The notes beneath the pieces are model-generated. The model did not search any database. It was not told the DNA's origin and saw only the letters and a program-made list of their open reading frames with translations. Below, piece by piece: positions 33,348 through 41,964 of a stretch of DNA of 51,619 nt. Positions within the stretch are counted from its first letter, which is position 1, and each line of letters begins with the position of its first letter. Source of the stretch: Succinatimonas sp. CAG:777. Lineage in GTDB: Bacteria > Pseudomonadota > Gammaproteobacteria > Enterobacterales > Succinivibrionaceae. Made by a program: the position numbers and the translations under genes. The stretch is taken from positions 1 to 51,619 of the forward strand of contig HF987922.1 of assembly GCA_000431835.1 (NCBI GenBank). The letters run 5' to 3'.

Positions 33348-34172
33348 ATGAAAGAGTTAAAGAAATTAGCTTATAAACTACGTCAAGACGTAGTTGACAT
33401 GATTGTAAATGGTAAAGGCGGTCATATCGGTGGTGATATGTCTGTTATGGATACTTTAGTTACTCTTTATTTCAAAGAGATGAATATCTCAGTAGATAAC
33501 TTCAATACTAAAGATCATGACCACTTTATTATGAGTAAAGGTCACTCTGTAGAAGCTTTATATGCAGTTTTAGCAGAAAAGGGATTCTTCCCTATTGAAA
33601 GAGTATTAAAAGAGTTCAGCCAGTTCGGCTCAATGTTCATCGGTCACCCAAATAACAAATTACCTGGCATTGAAATGAACTCTGGCGCTTTAGGTCATGG
33701 TTTACCAGTAGCTGTTGGTATGGCAATTGCCGAGCGCATGAACAAGAGCAAGAACCGTGTTTATGTGGTTATGGGCGATGGTGAGTTAGCTGAAGGCTCT
33801 GTATGGGAAGGCGCAATGTCTGGTGCTAACTACAGACTGGACAACCTATGCGCAATTATTGATAGAAACCGTCTACAGATTTCTGGATCAACTGAAGATG
33901 TTATGGCTTTAGATGATTTACACCGTAAGTGGGATTCATTTGGCTGGCATGTAATTGATGTTGACGATGGTAATGATATTGAAAAATTAGCTCGTGCATT
34001 CGAAGAATCTCGAATGGTTAAAGGCAAGCCTAGCGTATTGATTGCAAATACTATCAAGGGTAAAGGATCTTCTGTAATGGAGAATAAGGCAGCATGGCAT
34101 CACCATGTACCTTCAGCAGAAGAGTATGAGCAAATCAAGGAAGACTTAGCAGCAAGAGCATTGGAGGATTAG
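33348..34172 (+). CDS. aptA: Transketolase N-terminal subunit (apulose-4-phosphate transketolase A)
   Basis: A 274-residue half-transketolase with the thiamine diphosphate-binding domain: GDG at 143-145 to Asn173 (GDGELAEGS...IDRNRLQ), plus the conserved histidines in KGHS, GH at 99-100 and ALGHG. It works as a heteromer with the next gene. Split transketolases occur in several pathways. The flanking isomerase and kinase make AptA the best fit: apulose 4-phosphate + glyceraldehyde 3-phosphate to xylulose 5-phosphate + DHAP. It is separated by 2 bases on each side. Confidence 0.8.
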   Translation: MKELKKLAYKLRQDVVDMIVNGKGGHIGGDMSVMDTLVTLYFKEMNISVDNFNTKDHDHFIMSKGHSVEALYAVLAEKGFFPIERVLKEFSQFGSMFIGHPNNKLPGIEMNSGALGHGLPVAVGMAIAERMNKSKNRVYVVMGDGELAEGSVWEGAMSGANYRLDNLCAIIDRNRLQISGSTEDVMALDDLHRKWDSFGWHVIDVDDGNDIEKLARAFEESRMVKGKPSVLIANTIKGKGSSVMENKAAWHHHVPSAEEYEQIKEDLAARALED

Positions 34173-34174
34173 TT

Positions 34175-35110
34175 ATGACAAACATTGCAAATAAACAAAT
34201 GATCTGCAACGTATTGATGGATGCAGCTAAAACAGATAAAGATATCGTAGTTCTTTGCTCTGATTCACGAGGAAGTGCTTCTGCTACTCCATTTGCTAAT
34301 GCTTTCCCTGAGCAGTTTGTTGAGGTCGGTATTGCAGAGCAGGATCTTGTTGGTATTGCAGCTGGTATGGCTCGTTGCGGTAAGAGAACTTTCCCTATGT
34401 CACCAGCTTGCTTTATCGCAGCTCGTTCATACGAGCAGTGTAAGGTTGATGTAGCTTACTCACATACTAACGTAAAACTAATCGGTATTTCAGGTGGTGT
34501 AAGTTATGGTGCTTTAGGTATGAGTCATCACTCAGCTCAGGATATTGCCTGCATGAGTTCAATTCCTGGCATGAGAGTTTATCTACCATCAGACTGCTAT
34601 CAGACTAAGAAACTGATGGAAGTTTTAGTAAAAGATAATGAGCCAGCTTACATCCGCGTAGGCCGTAATGCGGTTGATCCTGTTTACTCAGAAGACAACA
34701 CTCCATTTGAAATGGATAAAGCAACCTGGGTTTGCAAGGGTGATGATGTAGCAATCGTAGCTTGTGGCGAAATGGTTCTATATGCAAAGAGAGCAGCAGA
34801 ACTTCTAAAGGCTAAAGGTATTTCAGCTACAGTTCTTGATATGTACTGTGTAAAGCCTTTAGACAAAGATGCTGTAATTGAAGCTGCTAAGAATGCTAAA
34901 GCTGTAATTACAGTTGAAGAGCACTCACCTATTGGTGGCTTAGGCTCAATGGTAGCTCAGGTTGTTTCAGAGAGTTGTCCTCGTAAGTGCATTACCATGG
35001 CTTTACCTGATGCTCCTGTAATTACTGGTAATTCAAAGGAAGTATTTGAGTACTACCACTTAACCGCTGAAGGCATTGCAGCAAAAGCAGAGGAAGCATT
35101 ACATGGCTAA
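34175..35110 (+). CDS. aptB: Transketolase C-terminal subunit (apulose-4-phosphate transketolase B)
   Basis: A 311-residue partner of the preceding gene, carrying the pyrimidine-binding domain with the activating glutamate Glu55 in VGIAEQDLVGIAAGMA, and the C-terminal regulatory-like domain (VITVEEHSPIGGLGS). It has no DXP-synthase extras. The end overlaps the kinase start by 8 bases (ATGGCTAA), so translation is coupled. The apulose substrate is inferred from the gene order; an unrelated C5 transketolase role is possible. Confidence 0.8.
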   Translation: MTNIANKQMICNVLMDAAKTDKDIVVLCSDSRGSASATPFANAFPEQFVEVGIAEQDLVGIAAGMARCGKRTFPMSPACFIAARSYEQCKVDVAYSHTNVKLIGISGGVSYGALGMSHHSAQDIACMSSIPGMRVYLPSDCYQTKKLMEVLVKDNEPAYIRVGRNAVDPVYSEDNTPFEMDKATWVCKGDDVAIVACGEMVLYAKRAAELLKAKGISATVLDMYCVKPLDKDAVIEAAKNAKAVITVEEHSPIGGLGSMVAQVVSESCPRKCITMALPDAPVITGNSKEVFEYYHLTAEGIAAKAEEALHG

Positions 35111-36596
35111 GGATGACTTAGTCCTTGGTATTGATCAGAGTACGCAGGGTACTAAAGCCCTGCTCTTTGACGGTGAAGGCAGAATGCTCGATATTGAGAC
35201 TCTGCCTCACAGACAGATTATTAACGATCTAGGTTATGTAGAACATGATTTAAACGAGATCGGTAAGAATGTCATTGCTGTCGTAAAAGCTCTGCTCGAT
35301 AAGGACTCTAATAGAAAGAACAAAGTAAAAACAGTTGGAATCTCTGTACAGCGTGAAACTGTTGGTGCTTGGAGAAGATCTACTTTAAAACCTTTATACA
35401 ATGCCATTGTGTGGCAGTGTGCTAGAGGTGCTGCTTTTGTAGCTAAAGATGAGGTTAAAGCAAAAGCTAATAGAGTTCGTGAGATCACAGGATTAGAGTT
35501 ATCAGAGTATTTTTCAGCAGCTAAGATCACCTGGCTTGTTGACAATGTTCCTGAGGTTTTAAAAGCAGCATCAGAGCATGATCTTTGCATCGGTAATATA
35601 GATTCATTTTTGATTTCTTACTTAACTCATGGAAAGAGTTTTGCAACAGAACCATCAAATGCATCTAGAACCCAGCTTATGGATCTCAAAACTCAACAGT
35701 GGTCAAAAGAGTTATGTGATTTATTCAAAGTACCAGTTGATGCTTTGCCTCCAATTTTAGATTCAGATACTAATTTTGGAGAAACAGATTTTGATGGCCT
35801 ATTGCCTCATGCAATACCAATCCATGCTGCAATAGGTGACTCTCAAGGTGCTTTATTCGGTCATGGTTGCCTAAAGAGTGGTCAGGTAAAGACTACTTAT
35901 GGAACCGGTTCATCCATCATGATGAACTCTGGGGACAGTGTATCAAGCTGTTTACATGGTGTAGTAAATTCTGCTGCTTGGCGTCGTGCTGGCAAGAGAA
36001 CATACGTTCTTGAAGGTAACATCAACTATTCAGCTGGCATCATTAGTTATTTAAAGGATGATTTAAAGTTAATTAAGTCTCCTTCAGAGACTGAGGCTTT
36101 AGCAAAAGCTGCTAATCCTCATGATAAATGCTATTTCGTACCTGCTCTATCAGGACTTGGTGCTCCATACTTTAATGGAAATGTAAGAGGTTCTATTTTA
36201 GGTATAAGTAGAGTTACAGGTAAGAATGAAATAGTTCGTGCTGCTTTAGATTCAATCGCTTATCAGGTGACTGATGTCCTAGATTTAATCAGAAAGTCAT
36301 CAGCTGTTCCAGTAACTGAGCTTAACGTTGACGGTGGTGCTACTAAGAATAGATACCTGATGCAAATGCAATCTGATTTATGCAGATTACCTGTAAAGGT
36401 TCCTACTGATGCAGAACTGTCAGGAAAAGGCGCCGCTTTCATGGCAGCTATTGCTCTGGGCATATATGACGAATCGATCCTCAATGAGGAGAGTGTGTCA
36501 AACAGCTATACTCCTGTAAGTGATGAGTCTGTATGTCAAGAAAAGATTAAGTCTTGGCATAAAGCAGTACAGGCTGCGATAGCTTACGGTATTTAG
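35103..36596 (+). CDS. FGGY-family ketose kinase, probable D-apulose kinase
   Basis: A 497-residue FGGY kinase related to xylulokinases. The N-terminal phosphate motif is VLGIDQSTQGTKALLFD. The mid-protein AAIGDSQGALFGHG and TTYGTGSS segments bind ATP, and the C-terminal NVDGGATKNRYLMQMQSDL is the second FGGY signature. It would phosphorylate D-apulose to the 4-phosphate used by AptAB. I start it at 35103 within the aptB end; an upstream frame start at 35076 lies deep inside aptB. It is last gene of the operon, 62 bases before a terminator. Confidence 0.8.
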   Translation: MAKDDLVLGIDQSTQGTKALLFDGEGRMLDIETLPHRQIINDLGYVEHDLNEIGKNVIAVVKALLDKDSNRKNKVKTVGISVQRETVGAWRRSTLKPLYNAIVWQCARGAAFVAKDEVKAKANRVREITGLELSEYFSAAKITWLVDNVPEVLKAASEHDLCIGNIDSFLISYLTHGKSFATEPSNASRTQLMDLKTQQWSKELCDLFKVPVDALPPILDSDTNFGETDFDGLLPHAIPIHAAIGDSQGALFGHGCLKSGQVKTTYGTGSSIMMNSGDSVSSCLHGVVNSAAWRRAGKRTYVLEGNINYSAGIISYLKDDLKLIKSPSETEALAKAANPHDKCYFVPALSGLGAPYFNGNVRGSILGISRVTGKNEIVRAALDSIAYQVTDVLDLIRKSSAVPVTELNVDGGATKNRYLMQMQSDLCRLPVKVPTDAELSGKGAAFMAAIALGIYDESILNEESVSNSYTPVSDESVCQEKIKSWHKAVQAAIAYGI

Positions 36597-36658
36597 TAAA
36601 GTTGTAGTTTTTCGAATTTTATTGTTTGTCTATATTGATGCTTTGTGCATGATGTTTG

Positions 36659-36690
36659 GGCGCAGAATGAAATATGTCTGCGCCTATTTT
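36659..36690 (+). terminator. Terminator of the apiose operon
   Basis: A perfect 8-bp stem GGCGCAGA/TCTGCGCC with a 10-base loop is followed by TATTTTT. The next gene begins about 20 bases further on, so its promoter must lie upstream of the hairpin or it is expressed by read-through. Confidence 0.88.
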
Positions 36691-36709
36691 TCAAATGAGA
36701 GAATACACA

Positions 36710-37774
36710 ATGAATGAAGTAAACCCATTATGTCAAATTCTCAAAATCTTACACAGAAAACCATGTTCTCAGGTAGAACTTTGTGAACAGTTAGGTTTTT
36801 CAAAGTCTCATATGCACAAGTTGGTGTCTAACCTTGTAACACCAGGAATTATAAAAAGATCTGATAGTCAGGAGTATGAGCAAGAACAAGGTCGTCCTCG
36901 TCAAAAATTAACTATTACCTATAATCTTCAATACTGTTCAGTCTTAGTAATCCATACCTCATGGAAGTTTAGAGCTTACCTTTTAGCCTATGGTTTAACT
37001 GAGGAGATTGCTTATAAGGATTTGCCTCAAACTGATTCAGCATCAGTTTTTATAAAAGAGCTAAACGACTGTATAGATGAGTTCACTAAACTCTATCTTA
37101 GTGACAAAAAATCAATTCTCTCAATTGTGATTGCAACACAGGCTACCATTGAGCAGGGTGAGAACGGTATTATGTACCGAAACAACCTCTTAAAAGATGA
37201 AAATATTACCTTTGCAAAGAAGCTAAGAGAAGCAATCGGTATTAGATGCTTTGTCTACAACTATGCTTATGGTCATATGTTGTCCTTGTTGCATGCGAAA
37301 GATCTGAATACCGATAATGCTATGGTCCTGTCTTGTGGTGAAGGTTCGGTAGCTTTAGGTATCTTTTTAAATAATCAGCTTCTATTAGGCAGAAATAATT
37401 CATTTCCTGAATGTTCTCATCTCCCTTTTAAATATGGATTTGAAAAATCATTAGGTGAGTTTGGAGAACATACAAAAGAAGCTTTACTTTTTGCAATCAA
37501 CGCAATTGCTCCTATATACAACATCAATCATGTGATCTTAGCTGGCAGCTGTTTTGACAATCATTTAAACATCATTTATCAGGCATCTTTAGAGCTTAAA
37601 GAGCAAAAAGATCCTCTCTTACAAAAGATCCTGCTTGAATATCGAGGACAGGAAATTGAACAGCATTTTCTAGAGCTTGTTTATTTGAGTTTTGATTCCT
37701 TAGTAGAAGTGCTAAATCCTCAAATGCAAAAGAGAAATCTTGAGGATCTGGTCAAATCAATGGAAGCTTATTAG
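36710..37774 (+). CDS. ROK-type transcriptional regulator
   Basis: A 354-residue protein with an N-terminal winged helix-turn-helix (ILHRKPCSQVELCEQLGFSK) followed by a degenerate ROK/NagC-like domain. The usual ROK glucokinase motifs (DxGxT and the CxCGxxGC zinc motif) are not visible. It probably senses a sugar and controls the GPH symporter and GH140 genes that follow. The ATG at 36710 (GAGAG ahead) is preferred because the ATG at 36674 lies inside the terminator loop; 36695 is an alternative. Confidence 0.7.
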   Translation: MNEVNPLCQILKILHRKPCSQVELCEQLGFSKSHMHKLVSNLVTPGIIKRSDSQEYEQEQGRPRQKLTITYNLQYCSVLVIHTSWKFRAYLLAYGLTEEIAYKDLPQTDSASVFIKELNDCIDEFTKLYLSDKKSILSIVIATQATIEQGENGIMYRNNLLKDENITFAKKLREAIGIRCFVYNYAYGHMLSLLHAKDLNTDNAMVLSCGEGSVALGIFLNNQLLLGRNNSFPECSHLPFKYGFEKSLGEFGEHTKEALLFAINAIAPIYNINHVILAGSCFDNHLNIIYQASLELKEQKDPLLQKILLEYRGQEIEQHFLELVYLSFDSLVEVLNPQMQKRNLEDLVKSMEAY

Positions 37775-37816
37775 GTCTTTTAATAAGCAGTACCGACATG
37801 TCTTTGATAACTCAAA

Positions 37817-37832
37817 TGTGATTTATATCAAG
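37817..37832 (+). promoter_or_regulatory. CRP-like site before the symporter-glycosidase unit
   Basis: TGTGA-N6-TCAAG, within AAATGTGATTTATATCAAG, matches eight of ten core CRP positions. It lies 117 bases before the symporter start. Confidence 0.5.
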
Positions 37833-37866
37833 TTTATCTTGGTATTTAGTTCGCTGAAAAACAATT

Positions 37867-37899
37867 ATGATCGATTCAAAATTTTATTGATTCGATCAT
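37867..37899. promoter_or_regulatory. Inverted repeat, candidate operator of the ROK regulator
   Basis: ATGATCGA (37867-37874) and TCGATCAT (37892-37899) are perfect 8-base arms separated by 17 AT-rich bases. They lie 50 bases before the symporter start. Position suits a repressor site; the binding protein is inferred. Confidence 0.4.
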
Positions 37900-37948
37900 T
37901 TCTATACTTACCATAACAAAATTACTTAAACCTTTTGAGGCAAGATAT

Positions 37949-39310
37949 ATGAATACAACAACTGAAAAATTATCTTTCAGAGAAAAATTCTGTTATGGCT
38001 TAGGTGATGCCTCCATGAATATTTTCATGGGCTTTACCATGATGTTTTTAACAATTTTCTACACAGATGTATTTAAGTTAAATCCAGCTGTGATGGGTAC
38101 TTTATTTTTAGCAGTTAGATTTATTGATGCTATCTCAGATCCTTTATGCGGAATGATTTCAGATAGAACTAAATCTGTAAGAGGTCGTTATCGTCCTTGG
38201 TTACTATTTGCTGCTATCCCTTATGGTGTATCTTGTGCTGCTTTATTCTTCAGTCCTGATTTATCAGAGACTGGTAGAGCAATTTATGCTTACATTACCT
38301 ATATATTCTTAACCTTATCAGTTACCTGCGTGATGGTTCCTTATGTTTCTTTATTAGGTGCTATTTCGGATGACTCACAGGAAAGAATTTCAATCAATAC
38401 CATCAGATTCCCTCTAAATAAGATTGCCTACATTGTTTGCTCATTATTCGTACCAGGCTTAATTGCAATGTTTGACAATGAGGTTATCGGTTACCGTTGT
38501 GTAATGGCAGGCTTAGGTGCAACTTGTGCAATCTTAGTTCTGTTATGCTATGCAAATACTAAAGAGCGCGTTAATACTCCTATTGATAATTCAATCTCTT
38601 TCTTTACACAGATTAAGTTAATGTTCAAAAATGAACAGGCTCTTATCATGTGTTCAGGTCAGCTTTTAGTAATGATTGTTAACACCTTAAAGTTTGGTGC
38701 TGCAGCTTACTTCGTTAAGTATGTTATCGTCGGAGGTAATGATATTTTAGCAACCATGTTAACCTCTGGCTCCGTAGCTGGTGTTATCGCTCCTTTCATT
38801 GCTAACTACATCTTAAAGAACCGTTTAATGAAGAGATCTTCATTCTTAATGTGGTCACAGATCTTAGCTGGTGTTTTCATGGTGATTATGGGGGTAATTG
38901 CAACTGATAGCGTAATCGTAAATGTTGCTCTATTCTTCCTATCATTACTAGCTGGTGAATTAGTTGGTGTTCTAATCTGGGCATCTGTTGCAGATTGCTC
39001 TGACTACCAGTACTACAGAGATCATGTTCGTATCAACGGTATTTTAAGTGGAGGTATGCTGTTTGCTACCAAGTTAGGTTTAGCTTTAGGTGGTGCTTTA
39101 TTAGGTTATATCTTAGCTTTCTATGATTACGATCCTGATAAGGCTGCTGAATCAGTAACTGATTCTCAGAAGTTCTGCTTCTTCTTACTGTTTGCAATCT
39201 TACCTGCAGTATTCTCATTCTTAGCTGCTATCGTCTTCAAGTTCTATAAGTTAGAAGCTGATGTTTGCGATAAGTACAAAGAGTTAAATGCAAAAGAAGC
39301 TAATAACTAA
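37949..39310 (+). CDS. GPH-family cation:sugar symporter
   Basis: A 453-residue, 12-helix protein of the glycoside-pentoside-hexuronide family (MelB, XynP, GusB). The N-terminal GLGDASMNIFMG and the loop DPLCGMISDRTKSVRGRYRPWL are family signatures. Members import di- and oligosaccharides or glycosides with H+ or Na+. Unlike LacS-type relatives it has no C-terminal EIIA domain. It lies 16 bases before the GH140 gene, so its substrate is probably the glycoside that enzyme cuts, an apiose-containing disaccharide. Confidence 0.88.
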   Translation: MNTTTEKLSFREKFCYGLGDASMNIFMGFTMMFLTIFYTDVFKLNPAVMGTLFLAVRFIDAISDPLCGMISDRTKSVRGRYRPWLLFAAIPYGVSCAALFFSPDLSETGRAIYAYITYIFLTLSVTCVMVPYVSLLGAISDDSQERISINTIRFPLNKIAYIVCSLFVPGLIAMFDNEVIGYRCVMAGLGATCAILVLLCYANTKERVNTPIDNSISFFTQIKLMFKNEQALIMCSGQLLVMIVNTLKFGAAAYFVKYVIVGGNDILATMLTSGSVAGVIAPFIANYILKNRLMKRSSFLMWSQILAGVFMVIMGVIATDSVIVNVALFFLSLLAGELVGVLIWASVADCSDYQYYRDHVRINGILSGGMLFATKLGLALGGALLGYILAFYDYDPDKAAESVTDSQKFCFFLLFAILPAVFSFLAAIVFKFYKLEADVCDKYKELNAKEANN

Positions 39311-39326
39311 GGCTTGGAGAAGGTAA

Positions 39327-40658
39327 ATGAAACTTCATACTGAGAATAAAAAGTTAGTAAATGAAAAAGGTGAAATCTTCTTCTACACAGCTGATACTGC
39401 TTGGGAATTATTCCATAAGCTAAGCTTTGATGAGGCAAAGTTCTTCATCGATAACAGAGCAAGAAAAGGCTTTAATGTTATTCAGGCAGTAGCTGTAGCT
39501 GAGTTAGATGGTCTTCATACTCCAACTAAAGCTACAAATGAATTACCTTTTTCAAATCTTGATACTCTAGAAGTTAACGATAATTATTTTGACTATGTTA
39601 GAAAGGTTATCGAGTATGCAAACTCAAAAGGGATCTTTATTGCTTTAGTTCCTATGTGGGGCTCATATTTTGTATCAAATCCAGAGTGGGGCGGAAAAGT
39701 AGCTCCAGTGTTTGATGCTGATAAGGCTTATAAGTTCTTAACTTATTTGAGTAAGAAATTAAATGGAACCGATTTAATTTGGATCTTAGGTGGTGACAGA
39801 CCTTATATTACTGATGAGTCAAAATCTGTAATCGTAAATATGGCAAAGGCTATTCGTGAACAGGTAGGTCATGATCAGCTAATTACTGCTCATACCCAAG
39901 GGGGTAGATCAATTCATGATATGTTAGACCCATATGATTACTTAGATTTTATCACCTGGCAGTCAGGTCACATGGGTGAGTGCTATCCTTCATGGAGAAA
40001 TACTAAGTCTGATTATGAAAGACTAGATATCCCAGTACTTGATGCTGAGCCATGTTACGAATCTCATCCAATCATGAATGAGTATTCATTTACAAGAATG
40101 GATTGTGGCTCAAGATTTACTGACTTCCATGTAAGACGTTCTGCTTACTGGTCAGTATTCTCTGGCGGTTGTGGCATAACTTATGGTTGTTATGGTATTT
40201 GGCAGATGAGACAGCCTGAGGATGATAACAAGGTAATTCCAGAGAGTGCAGCATCTGCTTATAAGAATGACACCATTCCATACTGGTATGACAGTGTTGA
40301 TTTCCCAGGCTCTGCCCAAATGGGATATTTAAGAAAGTTCATTGAATCATTACCAAATAATAAGACAATTTGTCCTGATGATTCTTTGATTTTATCAGAT
40401 AACTCAAATGGCAGTGGACACATGGCAGCATTAACTAATAAAGAAAATTCTTTTATTGCTGTATATGTCCCTGAACACACTCACTTATGCGTGGATATTA
40501 CTAAGTTTGATGGTAAGGGATTTGATATTTATTGGTATGACCCAAGATACAATGTTAAGAACTTCTTATCTTCAGGCAGTAGTGAAACCAAGTTCTTAAA
40601 TATAACTTCTCCATTATCAAATAATGACTATGTCTTATTGCTAATAAAGCATAGTTAA
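39327..40658 (+). CDS. GH140/DUF4038 glycoside hydrolase, probable cytoplasmic apiosidase
   Basis: A 443-residue protein with a (beta/alpha)8 DUF4038 domain opening TADTAWELFHKLS and a C-terminal beta domain (about 350-443). Candidate catalytic acids are Asp157 in LGGDRPY and Glu241 in DAEPCYE, positions equivalent to the two strand ends in clan GH-A. The founding GH140 enzyme cleaves apiose from galacturonic acid in rhamnogalacturonan II. There is no signal peptide, so it acts on imported substrate. Other DUF4038 activities exist, but the neighbouring apiose pathway makes apiosidase the best call. Confidence 0.8.
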   Translation: MKLHTENKKLVNEKGEIFFYTADTAWELFHKLSFDEAKFFIDNRARKGFNVIQAVAVAELDGLHTPTKATNELPFSNLDTLEVNDNYFDYVRKVIEYANSKGIFIALVPMWGSYFVSNPEWGGKVAPVFDADKAYKFLTYLSKKLNGTDLIWILGGDRPYITDESKSVIVNMAKAIREQVGHDQLITAHTQGGRSIHDMLDPYDYLDFITWQSGHMGECYPSWRNTKSDYERLDIPVLDAEPCYESHPIMNEYSFTRMDCGSRFTDFHVRRSAYWSVFSGGCGITYGCYGIWQMRQPEDDNKVIPESAASAYKNDTIPYWYDSVDFPGSAQMGYLRKFIESLPNNKTICPDDSLILSDNSNGSGHMAALTNKENSFIAVYVPEHTHLCVDITKFDGKGFDIYWYDPRYNVKNFLSSGSSETKFLNITSPLSNNDYVLLLIKHS

Positions 40659-40680
40659 CAACTAATCTTGTTTCTTAGTT

Positions 40681-40714
40681 TGCCACTGTCTTCGGTTAAA
40701 GATAGTGGCATTTT
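40681..40714 (+). terminator. Terminator of the symporter-GH140 unit
   Basis: A 12-bp stem TGCCACTGTCTT/AAGATAGTGGCA with one G-U pair is followed by TTTT AATTTT. It lies 22 bases past the GH140 stop. Confidence 0.88.
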
Positions 40715-40733
40715 AATTTTAAGCTTGAGATTA

Positions 40734-41915
40734 TTAGATTTTTAGAGCGTTTTCTTTAACTCTTAAAATAATCACTGTAGCCAAGATCATGGTAGAGAAG
40801 ATCCAAATTACAAGAGAGTTCTGCAGACCAATGTAATCTCCTAACCATCCTACAAATACTGATAAGGCGTAACCAATACCAAAGGTAAAACCTAACATCA
40901 TTGATGTAGCAAAGGAATCAGCATGAGGTAACAGCTTTTGTGCCCAAACAATAGCAGGAGGAGTAGCACCATAAAGACCAATACCTGCTAAAAAGATACT
41001 TATGTATGAGATAAGTGAATCATCTGCTTTGTACAGGAAGATTGCCATCATAACAATAGTTAAAGAGTATGAAGCAACAATTAGAGTCTTTAATTTGAAT
41101 TTAGTTGAAATACAACCAACTAACATACCTCCGGTTGCTGTACCAATTAAAAGAACCATCAATACTGAAGATGCACTTACTGATGAAATTCCTTTTGAGG
41201 TATACAACAGAGGAATAAAGATCACCAATGAACAGTAGCAAACAGCTCTCAAACCAATTGATGACACTAACATTAAGAAAGGCTTATTAGTTACAATCTT
41301 TTTTACAGAAATAATTTGAGCCGCATTCTCTGGTTTTGGCTTTGAGTACAAGCCTCTTTTGAAGAGTAATAAAGTTGTAGCTACGGGAATTACAGCTAGA
41401 TAAATGATCTCTTCTTTAGTGAAGTGCTCTAGATACAAGGCTGTGATAAATGGAGCTATAGCAAAACCTACGTTACCACCTACAATAAACAAACTTGTAG
41501 CTAAAACTTCTTTTCCTTTAGGCGCAATGATAGGGACCATACCGCCAGCAATAGGGTGGAATCCTGATGAGCAAATTCCTGATAAGAAAATAATGATCAC
41601 AAGTATCCATGCTGAAGAGCATAGTCCTACAGCACTTGCTAAAACACCACCTGTAATAATGGAAACAGGCAATAAGATTCCAAGATTATGTTTATCTGCA
41701 GCAATTCCAATAGGAGCCTGCAAGAATGAAGCACTGACCTGGAAAATCATATAAAGCAGGCCACACTGAGAGTAAGAAAGGCCAAACTTTAAAGCTAAGA
41801 TTGGTAGTAATACTGGTAATAAGTTGCAATAAAAGTCGCCTACAAAATGACACCAACTTGCGACTGCAATATTGCCCCAGCCCCTCTTTGGAGCCGGAAT
41901 AGCATTTAAATCCAT
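40734..41915 (-). CDS. MFS transporter of the FSR (fosmidomycin-resistance-like) group
   Basis: A 393-residue 12-helix MFS protein. The N-terminal WCHFVGDFYCNLLPVLLPIL and the SGICSSGFHPIAGGMVP segment are characteristic of the Fsr-type drug exporters. Substrate unknown. It points toward the GH140 gene from the opposite strand and is not part of the apiose units. It lies 49 bases beyond the hslO stop, with no obvious link. Confidence 0.82.
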   Translation of the reverse strand: MDLNAIPAPKRGWGNIAVASWCHFVGDFYCNLLPVLLPILALKFGLSYSQCGLLYMIFQVSASFLQAPIGIAADKHNLGILLPVSIITGGVLASAVGLCSSAWILVIIIFLSGICSSGFHPIAGGMVPIIAPKGKEVLATSLFIVGGNVGFAIAPFITALYLEHFTKEEIIYLAVIPVATTLLLFKRGLYSKPKPENAAQIISVKKIVTNKPFLMLVSSIGLRAVCYCSLVIFIPLLYTSKGISSVSASSVLMVLLIGTATGGMLVGCISTKFKLKTLIVASYSLTIVMMAIFLYKADDSLISYISIFLAGIGLYGATPPAIVWAQKLLPHADSFATSMMLGFTFGIGYALSVFVGWLGDYIGLQNSLVIWIFSTMILATVIILRVKENALKI

Positions 41916-41964
41916 TTTTAATCTTCTATCAAAACGTCTTCTTAAATTGCTTAGAAATTATCTG

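Noticed and set aside
36674..36709. Upstream start of the ROK regulator
   Set aside because: The ATG lies in the loop of a perfect terminator hairpin, so it is unlikely to be the real start.
37889..37900. TTGATTCGATCA as an FNR site before the symporter
   Set aside because: The spacer is one base short of the consensus and the sequence is better explained by the longer 8-bp inverted repeat.
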